Assembly (NCBI RefSeq): GCF_964340395.1
Contig: NC_135552.1
Location: forward strand, 11,479,194 to 11,543,193
Direction of reading: 5' to 3'
DNA: 64,000 nt
DNA from: Glandiceps talaboti
Lineage: Eukaryota; Hemichordata; Enteropneusta; Spengelidae
The position numbers and the translations under genes are program-made. Below the pieces are notes generated by a model that worked only from the letters and a program-made list of their open reading frames with translations, ran no database searches and was not told the origin of the DNA. The stretch's first letter is position 1, and each line of letters begins with the position of its first letter. Shown here piece by piece: positions 19,641 through 31,000 of this stretch.

Positions 19641-20794
19641 CCTAAGAATCTTAAAACTTGTGTAAATATGTACAATGTATGTCTTCTTTTTTTAAATGGT
19701 GAAAAGTGGAAAGTGATATGAATGAATAAGTATGATTTATTTCATTCTGTTGTCACTTTCCAATTATTACAAAAAAAAATTCATGTAATGTATCTCAGAA
19801 TATAAAGAAATGGTACATTCCTTGGTACATTTGTTCTTAATTTGCATGTTTCAACATTAAAGATTAATGATTTCATTTTCAAATTTATTACATAAATTGT
19901 TTACGTATATTTTGTTGTGTTTTATAACCTTGTTTCAGGGAAATGAAAGAAGAAACTATATTTTACTTCTACATCGGTAGGATGTTTGAATATACTATAA
20001 TTTATATTTTCAGAAACTGTTTACTTTACTTATAAATTTGAATTAACTATGTAAACTACATAAATTATAGAATAGCTACCATTTAAATCTCATAACACAG
20101 ACTAATTGTGAAGGGGCATTACACAATTGGTGCTATGCGACCTTTGACATTGGAAGGCATTGTGGGAGAATCCAATATGGCTGCCACTTGGTCACTCAAA
20201 TTATTAATTAGATGAAACACATACAGTTACATGTGATGATAGTTACAGCATATAAGAGTTATTTTTATTTGTGTGAAAAGATAGCTTTTACTGTTTTTAT
20301 TTTTTTATTATCTTTATTGATCTTACAGTTTTGTTCTAAAGGCAGGCAACTTTCTTTTGACAATGTGTGTTAGCCTCATAAAAGCAAGCTCAAGATGGTG
20401 TATTATACAGAATGCACTACTGGGTATATTTGTAGTGTGTTATGTTATGTTATCAGGGACAGTTTCTTGCCTATTACATGTAAAGCGTTTGAACATTCTA
20501 TGCAATCAATCTTTAATACTTGGCAATTATGATATGCAAATTTTTATTTCAAGTCTATAAATAAACTTTTATAACAAATTCTTGCGTGAGAAAATAGTGG
20601 GGTTTTTTATAGAAAATAGTACACAACAGTCTGACCATTAGTTGTGTTCTATGGGTCAATATAGATCAAACAGGCATTGAGTCCAATCTTGAATCAACTT
20701 CGATGTGGTGAAGACTAATGCCAAATCCAAATAATATACCAAAGCCTGCTGTACACTTACACTGTATCATTCACTGGTTGATATCACCCTAGAC

Positions 20795-20811
20795 TTTTTT
20801 TTTTTTTTTCT

Positions 20812-20843
<32 letters not shown>

Positions 20844-20858
20844 TTGGGGGGGGGGGGT
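20795..20858. repeat. Poly(T) tract followed by a G run
   Basis: About 50 bases of T with few interruptions then about 11 G. An analogous T/G block occurs at 52911-52951. Confidence 0.9.
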
Positions 20859-20902
20859 GTCTCATAGAGGAGGCATGCAGTGATTTAGCATATTACCATT
20901 TT

Positions 20903-20975
20903 TGCAATAATTCATAATTTGCCATCATTTTTGCTGGAATTCATAATTTGCCATCATTTTTGCTAGGATTCACAT
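20903..20975. repeat. Short ~32 bp tandem repeat
   Basis: attcataatttgccatcatt followed by tttgct is repeated about 2.3 times. Confidence 0.8.
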
Positions 20976-21694
20976 CCATATGGCCACTTTAAAACTCTCA
21001 AATTTGACTGATCGTTATTTTATATGTAATAGTGCCACTATTATGTTATTAAATGCGTTGTATATTTCAGATGTTGGTTCTTTGTTATGATATGTTATCA
21101 TTGAGAGAACTGTTCTAGTGTGCTCATTTTTGCTACTCTTAAATTATTTTTTTTCCTTGGTTAAAAAAATACCCATCGAAAATTCAATGACTGCAAGAAG
21201 TAATCAAGTTCATATTTATGAAATAACACAGTGGTCCATCTAATTTGACAAAAACTCGGAAACTGCTACGCTGCTTTTGATTGACTGACACGTGGTATTA
21301 ACCACATGCATGGATCAAGTTGGTGAGAGTAAAATGTTCCCTTCCAAACAAACATGCTATATGTGTTGTCGTCCCTTCGTAGTGAACATATATACTAGTA
21401 TTACATGCATATCCCTGTCTTCGTGAGATTTACTTTAGTGTTGCTCTCACAAAAATTGAAGAAGAGTTTATTCAGTAACAAGTGTCTAAAAATACAGCCA
21501 AACGTGTTCAATATGTAGAACAGTGTTATCCCATGACCGGATATATTTATTGTCATTTCTTCAAACTGATCTCCTGTACGTGAGTGAGTCACGAATCAAA
21601 CTCAGCACTGTCGCACACAGAATCCTGTTGTAATTATAAAGTGCAAACAACACCATAACCATGTAAAAAAAACATCGCCATTTTAAACACGTTC

Positions 21695-23042
21695 TAAGGG
21701 AGCTTTCATTAATTACAAGGGGCGGGGAAATCACGCACAGTCTTTTGCATAAAATTTGAGACCCCCTCTTCTGGTTTCCCTAAGTTGCCCTCCCTCAATT
21801 TCGTTTCCCTAAAACACCCCCCCCCCCTTTACTCTTGTGACACTCGCCCCTTTCCTCGCATCAAAACTATAACAATTCATTCACTGCATGTTGTCAACCA
21901 GAGTGCTTTGACTGGTACGTCCTGATATTACGGTATATAAATGGCGGCAGTGGTAGAATGTGGCATCAGTGGGATTTGGCAATGGCGGTAGAGGTGGGAT
22001 GCCAACATCACAAAATAATGCAAGCTAGATAATACAATGAGTGGAAGTAAAATGTGACCCTCCCCTAATCTAAAATATGGTCCTTCCCGAAAATACCGGT
22101 AGTTAAATTCGAAACACTATTGTCGACGTTTGCTCAACCCTCTCCCCTTCTTCCATCCGCCATCCCTTCATTCCCCATGTTTAAACGATGTATTAAAATT
22201 ATGAGAGAAAGTATCAAGGTCCGTATGATGATCTTTGATGTGCTTTCACAAATATCTGGTGGTTCTTTATAGACATTTATAATTATATCAATACTGCCCT
22301 CTGGAGAGTAGGATCCGCATAATTCCTTTAAACTGATGAAATCGCGGTGTGTTGAACCATCGCATGTTTTATCTTTTCACAGTTAAACAAATGAAATGAA
22401 ATATTCACTCTAGAGTAAGTTACAATCGTAATAAAATACCAAACTGATGACACATTATTTTACTGATCTGATACTCGCCCAGTGGACTTTCTCTTTCACC
22501 CAGTCTGTAGCAACCGCGACCGGGATTCAGAAAACTCGAGTATAGTATATTCTAGATCTGTGAACGAACTAAAGAAAGAAGAGTTGATTAAACGTATTAT
22601 ACAAACCTTACTGTTCTGAATGTTTAATTTAAGGCATGTTTTAGCTACAATTACAAACCTTAGACTAACGCGAAAAAGATGACCCTTCCCCTAGTCCATT
22701 GTGCTATTAAAAATGACCCTACATTACGACCCAAAAGTATGGTTTACAAATGCTGTCAGACATGGAAATTAAGGACACTATACACTAGCTCCAGGATCAA
22801 TGGTTTACATTATTCAATCCCACTGCTGCCACCGCGTTCAAAGTTTAAAGGCATTTGTTTATTTGCCAACAACTACTACCACCACCACCACAGTAAATTT
22901 GTGTGAAGGCATTGTTGTGTTTGGATCTCATTTTCTAAAACACTGTATGGCCCTCCCCGAGAACCGATTTGTAAAATGTACAGGCGACCCCCTAATTCCC
23001 CAGCCCTCCACCTTGTACTAGTAATTACTGAAGGCTCCCTTA
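21695..23042. mobile_element. ~1.35 kb inverted-repeat DNA element, TTAA-like target site
   Basis: The left end taagggagctttcattaattac (21695-21716) is the reverse complement of the right end (23021-23042) except for two bases. The right edge abuts TTAA and the left edge CTAA, one change from TTAA, as expected for a piggyBac- or Kolobok-type target duplication. The interior has recurring C-rich modules (gaccctcccctaatc near 22053, gacccttcccctagtcc near 22681, ggccctccccgagaacc near 22950) and no credible transposase, so it is non-autonomous or decayed. Confidence 0.62.
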
Positions 23043-23166
23043 ATAGAATTAAATTAATTTATTGGTATTCCATGACGAGATACATTTTTGTATCCCGACC
23101 TGGATAAATGTCATTTGAACGCTCAAGAGTACATAAGTACGATATAGCACATGTAGAAATTAAATA

Positions 23167-23235
23167 GTCCTGCTTACAGACGGTTCACGCGTTTCGCTCA
23201 ACACCAGGACGACTTACTCCGTTTGCAAGCAGGAC
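23167..23235 (-). ncRNA. Hammerhead-ribozyme-like hairpin (decayed)
   Basis: Read on the - strand, gtcctgcttgca (23235-23224) pairs with tgtaagcaggac (23178-23167) as a 12 bp stem I. Between them lie a GAA core triplet, a 3 bp stem III (ACG/CGT around cgtgaac) and the C at the expected cleavage position (complement of 23179). This is the type I hammerhead order. The CUGANGA box is degenerate (cggagta) and stem II is weak (GTC with GAGC, one bulge), so activity is doubtful. Such motifs are known in Penelope-like retroelements. The stem could alternatively be a chance hairpin. Confidence 0.35.
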
Positions 23236-23445
23236 ATAAATGTGGAAACATGTAATATGTATTCTACTCTAAAAGATCTACAAAAAAAACCAAGGGTCGG
23301 ACATAGGTTGTTCATCGGTGTAATTTTTCAGTACACGCGTTTGAAAAGTATCTGTTGTCCCAATGATCTTCCATGCGTTATTCAACTAGGGGAAACTACA
23401 TAACATATTTGATATAGTGAGAGCAATATTTGGTCTTGTATTTGC

Positions 23446-23975
23446 AATTTTAACCCTACCCTAGATATAATTCAGGACAACTTGTGTAAAGAGTTTTATA
23501 AGTCTTGGTATAACGGCTTACATAATGATATTAGAAGAGATAAAAATAAGCTAAGAATATACATAATTATCAAGTCGGTATTTGAACTAGAAAGTTAATC
23601 TTACTAAGGTTGAGAATCCCAATTGCCGCAGATTACTATACTTAAAAAATTTAGAGTTTCTGATTTTCATTTACAAATAGAGTTGGGTAGAAGGTATACG
23701 CCCAAAATTCCTGCGAACCAGACTTTTCAAGTCTTGTCCTACAGTTGTTGAAGATGAATATCATTTTCTTATTGATAGCCAACAACATTATAATGAGAGG
23801 GGTGTTAGTTTCTTCTATGTCGCTGAAATATGTTCATTTTTTCATACCTTAAATAGTAAAGAATTTTTTTTGTATATTGTTACATGTAGTTAAGATGATA
23901 AACTTCCACTTGCGAAATTCCTTTCTGAAACGTGTAAATCAAAACAAATCTTTCCAGTTGCTAATTTATGAGTCT
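23446..23975 (+). pseudogene. Carboxy-terminal remnant of a non-LTR retrotransposon polymerase
   Basis: Broken frames give LINE ORF2 tail-like blocks in the right order: NPTLDIIQDNLCKEFYKSWY, then KLRIYIIIKSVFELE, then DFHLQIELGRRYTPKIP, then after a frameshift VVEDEYHFLID, and finally LNSKEFFLYIV and LAKFLSETCKSK. The GR-YTPKIP and VEDEYHFL pair is the conserved Cys/His-type tail of jockey/CR1-like elements, here with Cys lost. Stops and at least two frameshifts show it is dead. The upstream RT and endonuclease domains are absent (5' truncation). Confidence 0.72.
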
Positions 23976-24356
23976 TTGTATTTATTATACCATGCTTTCC
24001 ATAACATGTAATAAGTAATTATAAAGTATTATTAATGATCCCGATCCTGATAAACCAATGGTACGAGTGGTACCTGTCATCAATTTAATTTAGGACAATG
24101 TGGAAAGTACATGGTATGATTTTATCCGAATTGAGATAATTATCCCGATTGGGATAGATAGTCATGACTGATATATTGGTAAAGAGCATCTGTAGCATTT
24201 GTGTTTGTTTGTTTGTTTGTTTGTGTGTATTTGTCTGCATAACAGAAAATCGCTGGGAGGAATTCCCAAGACAAAAATTTTTAAATAAAAATTAATAAAA
24301 AAAGGGAAAAAAAAAGAGTTGTAACTTAAAAGAAGAAGGTACGATAAGAACTAATC

Positions 24357-24519
24357 GGTGAAAGAGCTGGCTAGATGTCTTATGTCTTATTTTACCTTTA
24401 TTTCCATCGTTTTATGTTATTTCTTTTGTTCCAGTGTGATCGCCGCCTGAAGGCGATATAACAAATGACATTGAACGATGGAAATAGAGGTAAATTAAGA
24501 CATCTAGTCGCTTTCACCA
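24357..24519. mobile_element. 163 bp near-palindromic hairpin element
   Basis: The left arm from 24357 (ggtgaaagagctggctagat, then acctttatttccatcgtt) mirrors the right arm (24473-24519: aacgatggaaatagaggtaa to gctttcacc). The apex contains atcgcc and ggcgat, itself able to pair. MITE-like; a hairpin RNA precursor is a weaker alternative. Confidence 0.6.
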
Positions 24520-25029
24520 CATTTGATTTTAAGTTAATCAAATTCTATAACAACGTAAATAGTGATCAACAGGTTTTTGCACCAAAATTCCAATGTGTGT
24601 TCAAGTTTAAGAACATGTTCAGAATATATTCGGAAATTTCCACCTCGAGAAATTAGATAAACTACAGTCTAGCACCATTTGTTTCTTACAGTGATACCAT
24701 GCTAACATGGTTTTCCTTCATTTACAAATGTAAAGGCACATGTCAGAGAAGGATTACAATTTTGTGAGAATTTTTTTTTGTAGAGCTGTAAAAAAGTCTA
24801 CCCCGAACAAAAAATGGCACCATGCATTTACAACCCTTCATGGCTCCGCTGATACGAGAACATGTGATTGAATTATGGGCCTTTACGGTGAATAAATTAA
24901 ATGCTGTCATTAGCCTGGGACATGTCAAAACTCATCAAAATAATCGTCGCCATAACTTTTGATGCTTTTGAATTGTAAAGTAGTAAATCCATGTGGTCTG
25001 ATTTATGAATGGTGATGATGATGAAATAC

Positions 25030-25070
25030 ACGTAGGCCTACATACACCACGTAGGCCTACATACCACACT
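25030..25070. repeat. Twofold repeat of acgtaggcctacatac
   Basis: Two adjacent copies; each contains the palindrome gtaggcctac. Confidence 0.8.
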
Positions 25071-26385
25071 GTGGTTGATGAAAATATATGTAGTCCGAAG
25101 CACATTGTAACTCATATCCACATATTCCTTTTATATCAATTTCAGTGGTTTGTCTGAAAACGGAATTGATACCTAGTACCTGTAAATCATACATCTAGTT
25201 TACATACTTGTGTTCGCTTCAGTCGACACGTAGAAGCGTATATAATTATACGTGTGGTCAATCGCAAATTCTCTCTCACTTTTCAACAGTTTTTTACAAT
25301 TTACCTACAATAACCAGGTAACTGTTAATAAGTTTCAGGACAAACCTTAAAAAGATACCTTAATATTCACGAATTCCGTGTTTAACTACAGCGCCCCTGA
25401 ACTTATACTTCGTATAGAAAACATGCGCTTGTAAATTTTCCGATTGATTGATTAATTGATGCACGATGCAGTTTGCGTGCAGGGCGACACAAACTTTGCA
25501 TCTCCACAAGATAATATATTTTGAGTATGTATTTTCGAGAACTATAGACAATACACACACGCAATTACATAGAATTGTACCGAACCATACTAATCTATTG
25601 ATCACGGCAACCGCTCCTCTTGATAGAAAGTCGTTTTGCCTCCAGTATTTTTTGGTCATGTCAAAATAATAGAAAAGAAATGTCGTGCTAGACGGGTCGG
25701 GATGAGACATTGACTTGATGCCCTGCAAATCTGTCAGTTTTCTCCGTGGTTCTTACGAAATGGGGGTGGGGGAGGGGGTGGAGGGGAAGGGTTGATTTTT
25801 CTTCCTCAGCTTTTAAAGATGAATAAGAAAAGGCAATGTTACAATAAAAATCAAAGTCAAACAAAAATAGTTCATGGCCCCCTGAAATGTATACAAGAAT
25901 TTTCGTAGCCCCTCCCGGCTGCACATATTTTAATGTGTACTAATTATATACCCATTCATCCCCAATTCAGAGATGTACAGTATGGTACACTACATTACAC
26001 ACTGTAAAGTAACAGTGGAAATCAACTTCAGCGTCCATACATAACATGCGGAGAGATTTCTTTTATAGAGGGTTTTGTCTTCCAATCTTGAGTTTGGACA
26101 GAAACAGCACCCCCATGATATCTAGTGGGGAGGGTGTAAGCACATTTTTGTAAATAATGACACGTAGGAAGCCATCAATCCATAGATATTATCGGAAGCC
26201 ATAGAGTACTTGAAAATTGTCTCAATAATATTCACATTTTAACTTACACAGATAGTTTGGCAGACACATACATTTGCTTGGCTATTGACTGCCTCATAAT
26301 TAAATGTATGGTAAATAGGTAAATGAAGTGACCAACGTAAACGACTGCTCTTGAGGTTTGAATCGAATATTCAAAAAAGTCGAGG

Positions 26386-26489
<104 letters not shown>

Positions 26490-26617
26490 CTCAATACTAA
26501 ATATACGTTGCAGAAGTAATTGCGGCGAAGCCGAGAGAAACTTTTTACAATGTAATTTACTCGATAAACGACCGCTACTGAGGTTTAAATTGGTTCAAAT
26601 CATGACAAAAATATTTC

Positions 26618-26681
26618 GCCCCCCCCTTTCAGATAATCAGAATGTTCATGCCCCCCCCCCATTTCTCCCCCCCCCCCCCGC
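26618..26681. repeat. C-rich low-complexity tract
   Basis: Several poly(C) runs of 7-12 in an intergenic stretch. Confidence 0.85.
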
Positions 26682-27961
26682 TGCCGTAAATTCTGATCCC
26701 AGCCTTGATAATCCATCAATATAATGCCATGTATGAAAGTTTTAATATGTATTTAAAATGCCGTGTATGCTTATGACGTCAACTCAATATGTACATAAAT
26801 ACTATATATGTATATAATGTTATGTATATCCTATACATTAAATTGTATTACATGTGTATATGTAGGCCTAGCCTAAGCTTACATTGTTCTACTAAAAAGT
26901 AAGTGTATGTGGCGTATATTTTTACAAACTAGGGATGAAATCGCAGTAACATATGAAGAACTGCTTTCCATTTCATCGTCTCAATGTTCCTTTCCGTAGT
27001 GTTTGCAATCGTTTGTAGCTGAATTCACAAATAAATATATTTTGGAAGTGTTGTAAGATCGATTTCCCAGCCATCATCACGATCATACCGAGAGACACAA
27101 ACTTTACATTGATTGTGATGTCGTCTAATACATTCATTTTATTAGTGATTTTTTTGTACCCTACGTACGTACATTCATTGTAGTATATGTAAGTGTACAC
27201 TTTACGGACAACTTTACCACGAAAATGAAGACTTTTCACACCTTTTCCGAACGTGTGAAGCATCAACATCTAACGGTTTTTAATACTCCACTCCCGGGGC
27301 CGGGCCCCTACTGTATGCAGGTATGTACAAACAGTACATGAACATTTTCTTTACCGTGGACACCGGCTTGTATGTAAAAATCATTGAAGATTATGGCCGT
27401 GAATATTTGTTGATGTACCAGTCACTTCACAAACCAACGGCTTGCTTATCATGTTTAGTAGGGACTATGGTTTAGGCGATGCCAATTTGTAAGTACCTAA
27501 TAACGGTGTGTTGTTGGTTGGTAATTTTGACACGGGAAGTCTGTTTATTGTCCAATAGTTGACACACCTCGACGATCTCATTGATCTTCCTCTATGCTAA
27601 TACAGGTCGCGTCACCGTCTTCAAGTATTCATCCGCGAAACATTAAATTGCTTGTTTTGCAGCATACTCGTAATGCATTTTAACTGAAAGTGGTGTTTTG
27701 TGTTTAAAATATATTATTTCATTAATAAACATGATGCGAAAGTCACCAATTTTGGCGTACAAGGGTACTTTTGCTTAAAGAGAAAGTAAAATAGATCTAG
27801 CGGATCGACTTCAAGAAGTGACTGTGTAGGAGTAAAAAGTCACGTACATTGAAAAGTTGTTGGTACAGTTCAGATAGCATATTATGTCGTGTGTTGCAAT
27901 GGAGTTAGAAATTACTACAGACGTGAATTTAATGAAATGGAACGGAGTATAGTTGATCAAG

Positions 27962-28040
27962 ATGGGTCACGGGAAGACCGGACATGTTGCTCCGACTAGT
28001 TTTATCTTCTTCTTACTCTGGGTTACCTGCGTAGCACAAG
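27962..28040 (+). CDS. Polycystin-like exon 1: signal peptide
   Basis: ATG has A at -3 and G at +4, with an in-frame TAG 12 bases upstream, so translation must start here. The 26 codons end SFIFFLLWVTCVAQ, a hydrophobic core with an Ala-Gln cleavage region. The donor is gtaggt at 28041. The leftover G plus AG at 43446 makes the Glu that opens the WSC domain. Confidence 0.8.
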
Positions 28041-31000
28041 GTAGGTCTCGAACGTCCCGATGCCAGTTCAGTGTGGCATTGAACTCACAACATGGAGTTT
28101 ACGTCACTTAGCCCATCCATCCAGCGTAAACACAGAGACAAGACGGACAATGCTTTCCTAGAAATAGCGGTCAGTTTGCCTTCGAGTTGTATCGTTCCCA
28201 AGTTACCACGGTAATGGTAACGGGTGTAACTATCACAACGCAATAACAAGGCCGTACTGTCCTACTCACTATTTCACAAAGATCGTTAGATCTTGTACCG
28301 TTGTGGGTAATAGAGCCTAGAGGTTTACGTAGAGGTTGAACGTACGTACTAACTGCACACACATTGTGTGTGTGTGACCAGTGAAAGTGTGCGAGTTCGA
28401 CGTTGAACCTCTTCGACTTTACAATTCCTGGCCGCCTTGTACTAAGTTGTAGCACATTTCTCCAAGTTAGCACTTGACTGTTTCAAACTTCATATATTAG
28501 TTTTTTGTTTTTCGGTAACAATGGGGTTACAAACACACTAAAAAAATGGTATTCAAAAGGTGGGAATGTTATAACGGTATTCAGAATTTAATTTCGTGGT
28601 TTTAATAGTATTTCTATTAGTCCTGCTTGCACACAGAGTCATTCGAATATTCATCTGTATTTTACTGGAAATGTCTATTCCAGGGTGGATGCAGCGAGGG
28701 CAACTATTCATGATTCAGGGTCTGAGCCTTCATTTTTGAAGATAATCCTTATTTTTTGGAAATATTACTAATATTTTATGGATGAATAGATTTATTAATA
28801 TTATGAAATGGAAAAAACCTTAGCTGATATTTATATTATATTATATTATATTATATTATATTATATTATATTATATTATATTATATTATATTATATTATA
28901 TATGATTAATAAATTATCATATATACACTGTTAGGACAATATATGTGGTACTTGGTCCCTTTTATTTATCTGTTCATTCGTCAGACACAAAAAGGAATAC
29001 ATTTGCAATCACTGGAAAAAAGAAAAGAAAATTCATACAATACTACAAAAAATGAAAGAGAAGACGAACGTTAAGTTGTATACAAAAGCTGAGTGACTAG
29101 GGACTGGCAAATAGCAAAAACAGAGTTAATCAGTGGCCAAGTCTGCATTTTAAGGTTTTATGTTGTTACTGGTCATTCTGATATACTTTGTAGATACATG
29201 TAGACTAGTTATTTACCAAATTGCATTGAAAATGTTTACTACATTGTATAATTCTAAAGTATTATTGTCCGGAGAATGTGGTTTTGTAGGGTGAGATAGG
29301 TAACTTGGTTCACTTCCACAATACTGTGCTGTGTCAGTGCTTGAAATTAGTAGTGTTCCAGAGTATATAGACTACTAAACATCATATCAGAATACCAAGT
29401 ATATACGTAGTCTGTTAAACCAATAGGAAAAACAGAAAATTGTAGCTGAAACAGTTCAGTTTGGCTAAATCTGTCTACCAACTAGAAGGGTGGGTAGGTG
29501 GGGGTGGGGGTGGCGGTGGGGATGGGGGTGATGGGTAGTGTTGACTTCAAGTTCTTTATATTATGAAAGCAAAGTGAGTAATAAAGAGAAACATGAGGAC
29601 AGGAGCTGTCTACATTCTGATAGCCTGTCTTGTCGCTGGATCTGCTGATTCCTCAGTTTATTTCACCATTTATAGACAGGCTAACATTCTTCGTCCCCAT
29701 TCATAGTATCCATGGATTTGAATTGATGATAACTGAGTACCACCATCATGTAGTTGAATGAAAAGAAATTCTATAATTTCAGCAAACTTGATATTATTTT
29801 AGGTATTGAAAATTATATTAATTATTAATAAGTATTTGTTGGGCTACTTATCAGATAAGAACTCACTGTATATTACTCTTTGAAAGTCATATTGAGTTAT
29901 GATGGAGGACAATTTCTTTTTTCTGTTTAGCGTTTTTATGACCTACCAGAATATGGTTTTTGTTACACCAACTCTAAAAAATGTAAATATTTTTATTGGA
30001 CAGAGTTTTTTGTTGTTGAAATTTACCTCTTTGGTTAGGCATGTGTATTACTGTACATGACTCACAAGTGATATTTTTTCTGCATATTTTATAATGTAAA
30101 ACAAAATTTGCAAAAAATATATCCAAATACAAGAGATAGAACACTGGATGCTGGCAGAAAGCCTGGGATGCAGTTGTATAGGAATAACTTTTGTTTTGTT
30201 ATTGGAACAGATAAAACTGTTGTGTAAATGCTACATTAAAAATTTTTGTTGTTGAGATTTACAGGGTTTCCCTTGTACTATTGTACTAGCATACAATGTA
30301 GTTTTCTCTGAATTTATTTAAGCTGATTAAACGCTGAAACAACAATTTTGCCAGCTTAAAATTGGAATCACTTTCACTGGTAAATTCTGAATAACCATAG
30401 GTACTAATGGCTGATTTCAAATCAATGTATATACTCCCAAGAATAATGTTGCAATAGGTACACTCTCCACCACCAAAAAAATAGAACCAAAATGTGAAAA
30501 ATTGTCCTCGCTGATCTTCGACTCAAAGTGACAAGGCCCCTTAGGTCACTCATATTTTCCTTGGCTAAGAATAGAGAAAATATTGGGAATAATACCTAAT
30601 TGTACAAAAAATACAGATGTTATTGTTTGAAAGAATACTTGTCCGAAGATGATTTAATCTGGCACTAATGACATTGATATCAATATTTTGTTGGGGGGAA
30701 AAAAGTATAAAATTATTGAAATACTTTGTTTCTTTTCTTTTTTTGTAATATGGTTTATTGTCCATATGGGCAAAGTGAAAAATATAGTTCTGTTGTACAC
30801 ATACTTGTAGCCATCGAGAGAAGTAGATTACATCATTGACTTTAGATGTTCTCAGTTCCATATTAAATATATACATAGTGATGTTTCAAATGTTGTAAGT
30901 GGTACAGTTCACTTCAAAATATCTGATTTAGTTTCTGTTAACTACATGTATGGGATGTGTTGAGCATTGTTGAGTTTGTTCTTTTTCTCCTGAAATAAAG

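Noticed and set aside
25360-25728. 122-codon - strand open frame
   Set aside because: No domain, no splice support and no codon pattern; its length is within chance for this window.
26973-27269. 98-codon - strand open frame
   Set aside because: It has hydrophobic stretches but no recognisable motif or splice context.
28171-28473. 100-codon - strand open frame just after the signal-peptide exon
   Set aside because: It lies in the CpG-richer patch, where stops are rarer. No supporting feature was found.
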